From an uncultured Chloroflexota bacterium (lineage in GTDB: Bacteria; Chloroflexota; Limnocylindria; Limnocylindrales; Limnocylindraceae): a stretch of DNA of 6,120 nt. The stretch is from assembly GCA_937864085.1 (NCBI GenBank), contig CALMIH010000033.1, forward strand, positions 1-6,120, written 5' to 3'. Shown here in pieces: positions 1 to 5,115 of this stretch. A model generated the notes under the pieces. The model was not told the origin of the DNA. It was given only the letters and a program-made list of their open reading frames with translations, and did not search any database. The position numbers and the translations under genes were made by a program. Within the stretch, counting starts at the first letter, position 1. Each line of letters starts with the position of its first letter.

Positions 1-291
1 ACGAGCGAGCGCTTCATCAGCGTCGATTACTTCAAGCGAAAGATTGCCGTATCGAACCACGTCGCTTGTGCCATCGCCACGAATTAAAGAGCTTGTGTCG
101 CCAAACTCAGGGGCCACACCACCAACGCCGATCGCTTTGCCGTCTGGGTAGTTTTCGTCAAGCCCTCCACCCAAGTTGCTCGCTCCACCAGTCACTCCGA
201 GTCCGGAGATCAGAGCCAGGGCGAGGGCGAGGACGGCACCGAGGAGAGCCGGGAAACCGAGCCGCGTCATCAGGGCACTTCGTGCGTTCAT
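1..291 (-). CDS. Membrane-anchored protein, DUF4349-like, N-terminal 97 codons only
   Basis: The reading frame starts at an ATG (291-289) and is open to the window edge, so the C-terminal part is missing. An AAGGAG ribosome binding site (304-299) lies 7 nt before the ATG, which fixes the start. Residues 1-10 carry two arginines and residues 11-35 are a long Ala/Leu/Gly hydrophobic stretch, so this is a signal anchor or uncleaved signal peptide. There is no lipobox cysteine. A Gly/Ser/Asp-rich linker follows (about 36-76), then VVRYGNLSLEV at 78-88 followed by a DADEA segment. That pattern (basic residue, Tyr, alternating beta strand, V-x-D-x-x-x-A) resembles the start of the DUF4349 domain, found in predicted extracytoplasmic membrane proteins of unknown function. 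The family call rests on about 20 residues and is tentative. The gene follows fhs after 102 bp and may have its own expression signals. Confidence 0.6.
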   Translation of the reverse strand, partial: MNARSALMTRLGFPALLGAVLALALALISGLGVTGGASNLGGGLDENYPDGKAIGVGGVAPEFGDTSSLIRGDGTSDVVRYGNLSLEVIDADEALAR

Positions 292-310
292 TGATTCACT
301 CCTTCTCTTT

Positions 311-326
311 GGGCTCAAGAGAGCCC
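311..326 (-). repeat. Perfect 6-bp hairpin before the DUF4349-like gene
   Basis: GGGCTC and GAGCCC are separated by a 4-base loop. On the minus strand the hairpin ends 6 nt before the AAGGAG ribosome binding site of the gene starting at 291. No T-tract follows on either strand, so it is not a convincing intrinsic terminator. It could affect translation initiation or mark an mRNA processing point. Confidence 0.35.
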
Positions 327-367
327 TTCAGTCCTATAACGCCCCGGATGTGGTGGGGGTTCCAGAG

Positions 368-383
368 GTGCTCACCTGAGCAC
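368..383 (-). repeat. Perfect inverted repeat just downstream of fhs
   Basis: GTGCTCAGGTGAGCAC on the minus strand is a perfect palindrome, able to form a 6-bp stem with an AGGT loop. It starts 10 nt after the fhs stop codon (396-394). There is no following T-run, so it is either a weak 3'-end stabilising hairpin or a protein-binding palindrome. Its position between fhs and the next gene suggests a transcript boundary, but the sequence alone does not show termination. Confidence 0.35.
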
Positions 384-393
384 GAAAGTGGGC

Positions 394-2106
394 CTAGAAG
401 AGGCCGACGATCTCCCCACCGCGGGTGAGGTCGAGGTCGATCCGCTCCCCGCCAGGTGCCTTGTTGAGGCCAGGCATCAGGCGCATGTCGCCACAGATCG
501 CGGTGATAAAGCCGGCCCCTGCCGCCAGGGTGACGCCCCGAACCGGCACGCGGAAGCCGGTTGGGCGACCGAGTTTGCTCGCGTCATGGGAGAGCGAGTA
601 CTGCGTCTTCGCCATGCAGATCGGGAGCCTCCCGTAGCCGAGCTCTTCGAGTCGCGCCAAACGCTTTGCGGCGGCCGGCGAGATGTCTACGCCGTCAGCG
701 CCGTAGATGCGCATCGCGATCGTCTCAATCTTCTTTGCGAGCGGCATGTCGTCTGCGTAGATCGGCGCGTAGTTCGCCTCGCCAGAGGTGACCGCCGCCC
801 AAACCGCCTCCGCAAGTTCCTTCGCACCCTTGCCGCCGTCGGTGAAGTGCGAAGAAATCACTGCGGCGCGTGCTCCTGCGGCGAGTGCGAGCCGCTTGAT
901 CGCCTCGTGCTCTGCTGGTGTGTCGGTTGGGAACTTGTTGATTGCCACAACGGCAGGGATGCCGAAGGCGAGAACATTCTCAATCTGCTTTGCAAGATTC
1001 TGCGCGCCGGCTTCAACAGCTGCAATGTTCTCTTGATTGAGTGCTGGGTCAAGCGGCTTCCCTGCAACAATCTTGCCGACGCCGCCGTGCATCTTCAACG
1101 CGCGCACCGTTGCCACAATCACTGCGGCGTCTGGCGTAATGCCAGATGCGCGGCACTTAATATTGAAGAACTTCTCCGCCCCCATATCTGCGCCGAAGCC
1201 AGCTTCGGTGACGACGATCTCGCTCGTTGCAAGTGCGGCGCGGTCGGCGATGATGGAGTTATTCCCGTGCGCAATATTTGCGAATGGTCCAGCGTGCACA
1301 AACGCAGGGCCGCCCTCAAGTGTCTGCAGTAGGTTTGGCTTGATTGCGTCGCGCAGCAGTGCCGCCATTGCACCAGCAACCTTCAAGTCTTCCGTCATGA
1401 CCGACTTCCCATCGGTAGTCTCCGCAACCACAATGCGTCCAAGACGTGCTCGTAAGTCAGAGATATCCGAGGCAAGTGCGAGCACCGCCATCACTTCGCT
1501 TGCAACGGTGATCACCGTCTCTGATTCTCGAACCACACCGTTCTCGCGTCCACCAAGACCGATGATAGTCTTGCGAATGGCACGGTCGCTAATGTCCACG
1601 ACGCGCGGCCAAGTGATGGCGCGCAGGTCAATGCCGAGCGTGTTGCCGTGATGAAGATGGTTGTCAAGGAACGCCGCGGCGAGATTGTGCGCCGCGCCAA
1701 TGGCGTGGACATCACCAGTCAGGTGCAGGTTGAACTCTTCCATGGGGATCACCTGGCTGTAGCCGCCGCCTGCGGCGCCACCCTTGATGCCGAAGACGGG
1801 ACCGAGGCTCGGCTGGCGAATCGCCACTGTTGCCTTCTTCCCGATCACGTTGAGTCCCTGCGCAAGTCCGATCGTTGTGGTGGTCTTCCCTTCGCCGAGC
1901 GGTGTTGGCGTGATCGCTGTCACCACCACGTACTTGCCGCGCTTGCCGAGCTTCTCCATCCGCTCGATCGCCTCAATGGAGATCTTCGCCTTAGTTCGAC
2001 CGTACGGCTCCACCTCGTCTGGAGTGAAACCAAGGTCAGCGGCGACCGCGTCAATCGGCTTCGGCGTGACGCTACGCGCGATCTCTAGGTCAGATGGGAA
2101 GGACAT
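394..2106 (-). CDS. fhs: Formate-tetrahydrofolate ligase (formyl-THF synthetase)
   Basis: Fhs joins formate to tetrahydrofolate using ATP to give 10-formyl-THF in the cytoplasm, feeding purine and formyl-Met synthesis or running in reverse to release formate. From the chosen ATG (2106) the protein has 570 residues, close to the usual 555-560 or so. Visible family hallmarks are the ATP-binding P-loop TPLGEGKTTTT (about 68-78) and the signature block RQPSLGPVFGIKGGAAGGG (97-115) followed by MEEFNLHLTGD (122-132). The N-terminus MSFPSDLEIAR is typical of the family, which is why I prefer this start. A GTG at 2130 would add 8 residues and overlap folD. No strong ribosome binding site is seen; a GGGG tract inside the end of folD, about 12-15 nt upstream, and the 10-bp gap to the folD stop suggest translational coupling. 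It is the last gene of the fchA-folD-fhs set. The function is secure. Confidence 0.97.
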   Translation of the reverse strand: MSFPSDLEIARSVTPKPIDAVAADLGFTPDEVEPYGRTKAKISIEAIERMEKLGKRGKYVVVTAITPTPLGEGKTTTTIGLAQGLNVIGKKATVAIRQPSLGPVFGIKGGAAGGGYSQVIPMEEFNLHLTGDVHAIGAAHNLAAAFLDNHLHHGNTLGIDLRAITWPRVVDISDRAIRKTIIGLGGRENGVVRESETVITVASEVMAVLALASDISDLRARLGRIVVAETTDGKSVMTEDLKVAGAMAALLRDAIKPNLLQTLEGGPAFVHAGPFANIAHGNNSIIADRAALATSEIVVTEAGFGADMGAEKFFNIKCRASGITPDAAVIVATVRALKMHGGVGKIVAGKPLDPALNQENIAAVEAGAQNLAKQIENVLAFGIPAVVAINKFPTDTPAEHEAIKRLALAAGARAAVISSHFTDGGKGAKELAEAVWAAVTSGEANYAPIYADDMPLAKKIETIAMRIYGADGVDISPAAAKRLARLEELGYGRLPICMAKTQYSLSHDASKLGRPTGFRVPVRGVTLAAGAGFITAICGDMRLMPGLNKAPGGERIDLDLTRGGEIVGLF

Positions 2107-2116
2107 GGTCGGAAGT

Positions 2117-2986
2117 CTACGCCCCTGCACGCCGCGCGGCAGCCTGCGCCGCCTGCAGCACCAGGATCGCGTTCGTCATGGGGCCAACACCGCCTGGTAC
2201 GGGGCTAAGTCCCCCCGCCGCACCGATCGCTGCGCTCACGCTCTCGGCATCAACGTCGCCCACGATGCGGTCGCCGTCGGCATGGATCCCAACATCAATA
2301 ACCACGCAGCCTGGTGCAACGTGTTCACCACGAACAAGGCCGCGCACGCCAGCCGCCACCACCAGGATCTGGGCCGTACGCGTGATCGCCCCCATATCTG
2401 GCGTCTGTGAGTGGACCACCGCTACCTGCGCGCCAGCGAGGGCAAGCAGCTGCGCCACTGGGCCTCCCACAACAGCGCTGCGGCCCACCACCACGGCGCG
2501 CTGACCGCGCAGCGGAATTTCATAGGTACGCAGCAACTCCATTACCGCCGCTGCTGTTGCAGGAAGGATGGTGCCGTCAAGATCTCCCGCCGCAAGCCGT
2601 GCGGCGTTCACTGCCGTTGCCCCGTCAACATCTTTTTGTGGATCAATCACCACCACGACCCGGGCGCGATCGACACCGCTCGGAAGTGGGGACTGCAAGA
2701 TGATCCCCGCAACATCTGGATCATCTGAGAGACGCTGTAGCGTTGCCCTGATCTCCGCTTCACTCGCTGTTGCCGCGAGTGAAATCTTCTTTACCGCAAG
2801 ACCAGCAGTCGCTGCCTGCTTGAGCAGCTGCTCCATGTAGATCAGCGCATCAATCTCTTCTGTTGCAACGACTGCGGCGAGCACTGCTGGCCTTCCGCCG
2901 CGCGCCGCAGTTGACGCTGCAACAACGCGTGCCGCCTCAGCGGCGAGCGCCGTAGAGCGCGGCTTTGCGGCGAGGCTGCGACTCAC
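2117..2986 (-). CDS. folD: FolD-type methylene-THF dehydrogenase, probably lacking cyclohydrolase
   Basis: FolD normally oxidises 5,10-methylene-THF to methenyl-THF with NADP and then hydrolyses that to 10-formyl-THF. This protein has 289 residues, the usual length, and the GTG start (2986-2984) overlaps the fchA stop by 4 bp (GTGA). The family signatures are present: LQSPLP (97-102), DPQKDVDG (115-122), the Rossmann segment VGRSAVVGGP (167-176) and PGGVGPMT (264-271). Measured against the E. coli catalytic set, Y50, Q98 and D121 are conserved at the same numbers, but position 54, the lysine essential for cyclohydrolase, is Leu (YMEQLLKQ, 50-57). The nearest lysine is at 56, two residues out of register. 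The usual PCTP motif is PATA (142-145), the GFHP segment after KDVDG is GATAV (122-126), and HSRT is HSQT (192-195). I infer a dehydrogenase-only enzyme served by the neighbouring FchA. Membership of the family is secure; the loss of one activity is inference. Confidence 0.93.
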   Translation of the reverse strand: MSRSLAAKPRSTALAAEAARVVAASTAARGGRPAVLAAVVATEEIDALIYMEQLLKQAATAGLAVKKISLAATASEAEIRATLQRLSDDPDVAGIILQSPLPSGVDRARVVVVIDPQKDVDGATAVNAARLAAGDLDGTILPATAAAVMELLRTYEIPLRGQRAVVVGRSAVVGGPVAQLLALAGAQVAVVHSQTPDMGAITRTAQILVVAAGVRGLVRGEHVAPGCVVIDVGIHADGDRIVGDVDAESVSAAIGAAGGLSPVPGGVGPMTNAILVLQAAQAAARRAGA

Positions 2987-3591
2987 TGTGGCGTTGCGCG
3001 GTGCAGTGCGGTGAGCGCCGCGCTGGTCTGACTTGCAATCTCCGCGCGTGTCTGCGGGTCGTCAATGTATGGAAGATTTGCCTCAACGTTCTCCGCAGCA
3101 CTTTCGCCGGCTGCACGTGCAAAACGTGCCGCAACTTCAAGGTCGCTTGCGGCGGCAAGGAGTGACTTGTCTTGAATGCTGCGCGCCGCCTCTGCAACAG
3201 CGACAGTGGCGCGAAGTGTTGCGAGCGGAACTTCCGCGGCACGCTGGGCTGCAGCTGATATGGCAAAGGTGCGCGCCGCACGCTCATCGTCAGAGCCTTT
3301 TGGAAGTTTCAACGCCTCCATGAAGGCGCCGTATGCAACGGCGTCATCGTCGGCGAGTTGGAGAAGTTCAACGCGTACGCTGCGTGCGCGCTCAAGCGCC
3401 GCCTGTTGCATCGCACTGTGCTCGCCGCCTTGCGCTCCTGACTTTGCGAGTGAGAGTCCAGCGACCATCTCTACGAGCGCCGCGCCCATGGCGCCAGCAA
3501 CGCCGGCCGCCGAACCACCACCCGGTGCAGGGGTTGCCGCGGCGAGCGCGTCGAGATAGGCGCCAAGCGAGGTGGTTGATAGGTGCGTCAT
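2983..3591 (-). CDS. fchA: Methenyl-THF cyclohydrolase / cyclodeaminase family protein (FchA-like)
   Basis: The 202-residue protein belongs to the FTCD_C family: the cyclodeaminase half of formiminotransferase-cyclodeaminase and the stand-alone methenyl-THF cyclohydrolase FchA. Visible motifs are the glycine-rich PAPGGGSAAG (21-30), DDDAVAYGAFMEALKLPK (81-98), AQRAAEVPL (115-123), SDLEVAARFA (149-158) and NVEANL (168-173). It is an all-helical, Ala-rich, soluble protein. A strong GGGAGGG ribosome binding site lies about 6 nt before the ATG (3591-3589). The stop codon overlaps the GTG of folD, so the two are translationally coupled. Family members act on either formimino-THF or methenyl-THF. 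No histidine-degradation gene is seen here, while folD and fhs follow directly, so hydrolysis of 5,10-methenyl-THF to 10-formyl-THF is the better call. Confidence 0.9.
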   Translation of the reverse strand: MTHLSTTSLGAYLDALAAATPAPGGGSAAGVAGAMGAALVEMVAGLSLAKSGAQGGEHSAMQQAALERARSVRVELLQLADDDAVAYGAFMEALKLPKGSDDERAARTFAISAAAQRAAEVPLATLRATVAVAEAARSIQDKSLLAAASDLEVAARFARAAGESAAENVEANLPYIDDPQTRAEIASQTSAALTALHRATPQ

Positions 3592-3621
3592 GCAACCCTC
3601 CCTAACGTACGCAAGGAGAAG

Positions 3622-4128
3622 TTAATCTGCCTCGTAATCGCTGCTGCGGCCGCTATGCTTTCGCGCGAGCGAGAGTGCGATGGCGAGCGAGAGGACGAGC
3701 CCCGCAAGTGCGCCGAGCTCGTATAGGAGCGGCGCAATATCTCTTCCTGCCACGAGCAACTGCTCAACTTGCGCAGTTGCAATGAGAATGCGCCGTACCA
3801 CGGCAACAAGGCCGATGATAAGGAACGGTTCAAGGATGAGTTGTGACCTGGCGAGTGAGATGCGCAGCGTGTAGATCAGCTCCGCAATGATGAAGAGGAG
3901 GAGTACGCGATCAAGGATCTTGAGCGCCGCTTCAATGCTGCCGGATTGGAGCCCGACGACAATCTCATGAAGCACCTCACCACCGATGATGAGCACAGCG
4001 ACCATGAGGACTGCGGCGAGGGTGAGGTCGAGCCCGATCTCGACCAAGCGAAGCGCGGAGCGCGCAGACTCAACCGGGCCCCCTTGCCTCTTCGATGCCC
4101 TCGTTCGTCTCTGCGTTGCCATATGCAT
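3622..4128 (-). CDS. PsiE-family (phosphate-starvation-inducible E) membrane protein
   Basis: The predicted protein has 168 residues, with a basic N-terminus (MATQRRTRASKRQGG after the first two residues) and four hydrophobic segments at about 31-50, 70-89, 97-117 and 137-154. The pattern HEIVVG..., ILDRVLLLFIIAELIYTLR (71-89) and a conserved third helix followed by VRRILI (111-116) matches what I know of the PsiE family: short inner-membrane proteins of unknown function, named for phosphate starvation induction in E. coli. The start is uncertain: ATGs at 4128 and 4122 are two codons apart and neither has a recognisable ribosome binding site. A GTG at 4221 would add 31 residues of low-complexity, Arg/Pro-rich sequence inside the preceding gene and is unlikely. 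The start lies 29 bp after the upstream gene's stop and the stop lies 30 bp before fchA, consistent with co-transcription. No pho box is visible. Confidence 0.75.
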   Translation of the reverse strand: MHMATQRRTRASKRQGGPVESARSALRLVEIGLDLTLAAVLMVAVLIIGGEVLHEIVVGLQSGSIEAALKILDRVLLLFIIAELIYTLRISLARSQLILEPFLIIGLVAVVRRILIATAQVEQLLVAGRDIAPLLYELGALAGLVLSLAIALSLARKHSGRSSDYEAD

Positions 4129-4157
4129 AGCATCGCACGGCGAGCCACTTTGGCGAG

Positions 4158-4475
4158 TTAAGCGTGGCTGAGGAGGCCGCCAGGCACTTCGGCCGTGGAG
4201 GCGAACGGAAGGGTGCGCCACGCGTCGTCGAAGGCCTCGATGCTCCAGGCGCCACTGCGGCGCGAGAAGGAGAGGACGAGGGCGGCGTCTTCGGTCTCCA
4301 GCTCCCAGAGGGTGCGTGGGCCGCTCTCGGCGCGGTAGGCGCCGTACTCGCGGCGAAGGGCGAGCACCTTGGTCACCTTGCGGACGATCCCCTCAAAGGC
4401 GACCGCCGTAGGGGCCCCTGTGCGCCAGTGTGCGGTCACCTTCACCGCGACCGGAGCGATCTGCTGCATTGCCAT
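4158..4475 (-). CDS. Uncharacterised 105-aa protein, probably SOS-controlled
   Basis: The ATG (4475-4473) has a very strong ribosome binding site, GGGGGAGGAGG, 7 nt upstream, which supports a real and well translated gene. The protein is soluble, with no signal or membrane segment. It has a basic, valine-rich first half and an aromatic second half with LWELETED (56-63), a RRSGAWSIEAFDD segment (72-84) and AWRTLPF. The order (P-x-A-V-x-V, a G-x-P patch, a V-x-x-VL strand, then R-T-x-W-x-x-E and G-x-W-x-x-x-x-x-D) reminds me of the small DUF6504-type proteins of Actinobacteria, but I hold this loosely. It is the first gene after two LexA-like operators and a good promoter, so it is probably induced by DNA damage. 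Its function is unknown. Confidence 0.72.
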   Translation of the reverse strand: MAMQQIAPVAVKVTAHWRTGAPTAVAFEGIVRKVTKVLALRREYGAYRAESGPRTLWELETEDAALVLSFSRRSGAWSIEAFDDAWRTLPFASTAEVPGGLLSHA

Positions 4476-4488
4476 CTCGTACCTCCTC

Positions 4489-4516
4489 CCCCGTGGGGGC
4501 TACCCCCTTGACGGGG
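4489..4516 (-). promoter_or_regulatory. Nested G/C hairpin in the leader of the 105-aa gene
   Basis: On the minus strand an outer stem CCCCGT/ACGGGG encloses an inner stem GGGGG/CCCCC with a TAG loop and a CAA bulge, giving 11 G/C-rich pairs. The 3' side of the outer stem runs directly into the GGAGG ribosome binding site of the gene starting at 4475, so folding could limit ribosome access. There is no T-tract, so it is not a normal intrinsic terminator. Confidence 0.45.
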
Positions 4517-4536
4517 ACTTCGTTTGACTAGAACAT
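4508..4536 (+). promoter_or_regulatory. Weak candidate rightward promoter for rplI-dinB
   Basis: TTGACG (4508-4513) is followed after 17 bp by GAACAT (4531-4536), which has the A2 and T6 of a -10 box and overlaps the first LexA-like box. An alternative -35, TTGACT (4524-4529), has no good -10 at standard spacing. rplI must have a promoter in or before this region, but which one is not clear from the sequence. Confidence 0.3.
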
Positions 4537-4543
4537 CTGTTCT
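4530..4543. promoter_or_regulatory. LexA (SOS) box 1
   Basis: AGAACATCTGTTCT is a palindrome apart from its central TC pair, with the core GAAC-N4-GTTC. Read on the minus strand it matches 12 of 14 positions of the Bacillus-type SOS consensus CGAACRNRYGTTYC; only the outermost bases differ. It lies just downstream of the predicted leftward transcription start (about 4545) and overlaps the candidate rightward -10. A LexA identity is inferred from the motif, since no lexA gene is in the window. Confidence 0.75.
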
Positions 4544-4551
4544 GCTTGGGT

Positions 4552-4580
4552 AGTCTCATAGAACATCTGTTCTCTGTCAA
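4552..4580 (-). promoter_or_regulatory. Leftward sigma-70 type promoter with SOS box in the spacer
   Basis: On the minus strand a perfect TTGACA (4580-4575) is followed after exactly 17 bp by GAGACT (4557-4552), which keeps A2, A4 and T6 of the -10 consensus. LexA-like box 2 fills the spacer, the classical arrangement for SOS repression. The predicted start near 4545 gives a leader of about 70 nt before the ATG at 4475. Confidence 0.6.
4560..4573. promoter_or_regulatory. LexA (SOS) box 2
   Basis: This is a second, identical AGAACATCTGTTCT. With the preceding T it forms a 15-bp direct repeat with box 1, offset by exactly 30 bp (close to three helical turns), so two bound dimers would sit on nearly the same DNA face. 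It occupies the spacer of the leftward promoter. Confidence 0.78.
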
Positions 4581-4607
4581 GGGGGAGTTTCAGGAGTGTG
4601 CGAGAAT

Positions 4608-4638
4608 CCCCGCACCAGCGCGGGGGGCTCTCCCCCGC
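4608..4638 (+). promoter_or_regulatory. Two mutually exclusive hairpins in the rplI leader
   Basis: CCCCGC (4608-4613) can pair with GCGGGG (4620-4625). The same G-rich segment, GCGGGGG (4620-4626), can instead pair with CCCCCGC (4632-4638) around a GCTCT loop. Both stems are perfect, of 6 and 7 bp, and cannot coexist. The second ends 6 nt before the AAGGAG ribosome binding site (4645-4650), which stays unpaired. The arrangement is attenuator-like, but without a T-tract no termination is evident. Confidence 0.4.
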
Positions 4639-4656
4639 CCCAGAAAGGAGCGCATC

Positions 4657-5103
4657 ATGAAGGTCATCCTCACCGCCAACGTCCCGAAGGTCGGCAAGGC
4701 CGGCGAGCTTAAGGAGGTCGCCGGAGGCTACGCCCGAAACTTCCTGATCGCGAACGGCCTCGCCATCCCTGCCATCGGCGGGGCGGCCACCCGGGTTGCA
4801 TCCGAGATCGCGTCGCGCGCCTCAAAAGTCGACCGTGTCAAACACGAGGCAGAGGAGTACGCCAAGAAGATCAGCGCCACCGCCCTCACCATGGGGGTGA
4901 AGGTCGGCGAAGGTGGAAAGCTCTTCGGCTCCATCACCAACAAGGAGATCGCCGAAGCACTCGAGCGCCGCGGCATCAACGTAGAGAAGCACCAGGTCCT
5001 GTTGGATGAGCCGTTGAAGCAGCTCGGCACCTACAAGGTGCAGGTCAAGGTCGCCGCACACCTCATCGCTGAGGTCACGGTCACCGTTGAGCCAAAGAGT
5101 TAA
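4657..5103 (+). CDS. rplI: 50S ribosomal protein L9 (bL9)
   Basis: bL9 binds 23S rRNA with its N-terminal domain near the base of the L1 stalk, and its long helix projects from the ribosome; it helps keep the reading frame. The protein has 148 residues, the standard length. The N-terminal domain begins MKVILTANVPKVGKAGE and carries the bL9 signature through GELKEVAGGYARNFLIANGLA (about 16-36). The connecting helix spans about 40-75 (EEYAKKI), and the C-terminal domain has KLFGSIT (88-94), EALERRGINVEK and a final beta-rich end. The ATG at 4657 has an AAGGAG ribosome binding site 6 nt upstream. The open frame extends back to 4546, but this adds no bL9-like sequence. The usual rpsF-ssb-rpsR neighbours are absent upstream; the gene instead stands after an SOS-type regulatory region and before dinB. 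Confidence 0.97.
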   Translation: MKVILTANVPKVGKAGELKEVAGGYARNFLIANGLAIPAIGGAATRVASEIASRASKVDRVKHEAEEYAKKISATALTMGVKVGEGGKLFGSITNKEIAEALERRGINVEKHQVLLDEPLKQLGTYKVQVKVAAHLIAEVTVTVEPKS

Positions 5104-5115
5104 CAAGAGAAACGG

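Larger units (their letters stand above)
4503..4586. repeat. 10-bp inverted repeat framing the divergent promoters
   Basis: CCCCCTTGAC (4503-4512) and GTCAAGGGGG (4577-4586) are exact reverse complements. Each contains a TTGAC -35-like element pointing inward, and the two LexA-like boxes lie between them. The arms fall outside or at the edge of the predicted transcripts, so a DNA-level role or duplicated promoter origin is more likely than an RNA hairpin. Confidence 0.5.

Noticed and set aside
311..326. Intrinsic terminator for fhs or for the opposite strand
   Set aside because: The stem is perfect but no run of T follows on either strand, so I list it only as a hairpin.
388..1332. A 314-codon plus-strand open frame
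   Set aside because: It lies wholly antisense to fhs, whose protein is unmistakable. Its translation is Arg/Cys-rich and resembles no family; long antisense frames are common in GC-biased genes.
1784..2410. A 208-codon plus-strand open frame spanning the fhs-folD junction
   Set aside because: It is antisense to both genes across their boundary, has no ribosome binding site, and encodes a compositionally odd protein. It is a shadow frame.
4129..4221. A 31-residue N-terminal extension of the PsiE-family protein from GTG 4221
   Set aside because: It would overlap the preceding gene by 64 bp, has an Arg/Pro/Ser-rich sequence unlike the family, and has no ribosome binding site.
4164..4511. A plus-strand frame opposite the 105-aa gene
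   Set aside because: The minus-strand gene has a very strong ribosome binding site, a promoter and ordinary protein composition. The plus frame has none of these and is Gly/Ala/Arg-rich.
4530..4573. A short CRISPR-like or transposon-derived direct repeat
   Set aside because: There are only two copies, each is itself a palindrome with a LexA core, and they sit at promoter elements. Operators explain them better.
4546..4656. Upstream in-frame extension of rplI
   Set aside because: It runs through an SOS box and G/C hairpins, adds 37 residues foreign to bL9, and the ATG at 4657 has a proper ribosome binding site and the standard N-terminus.
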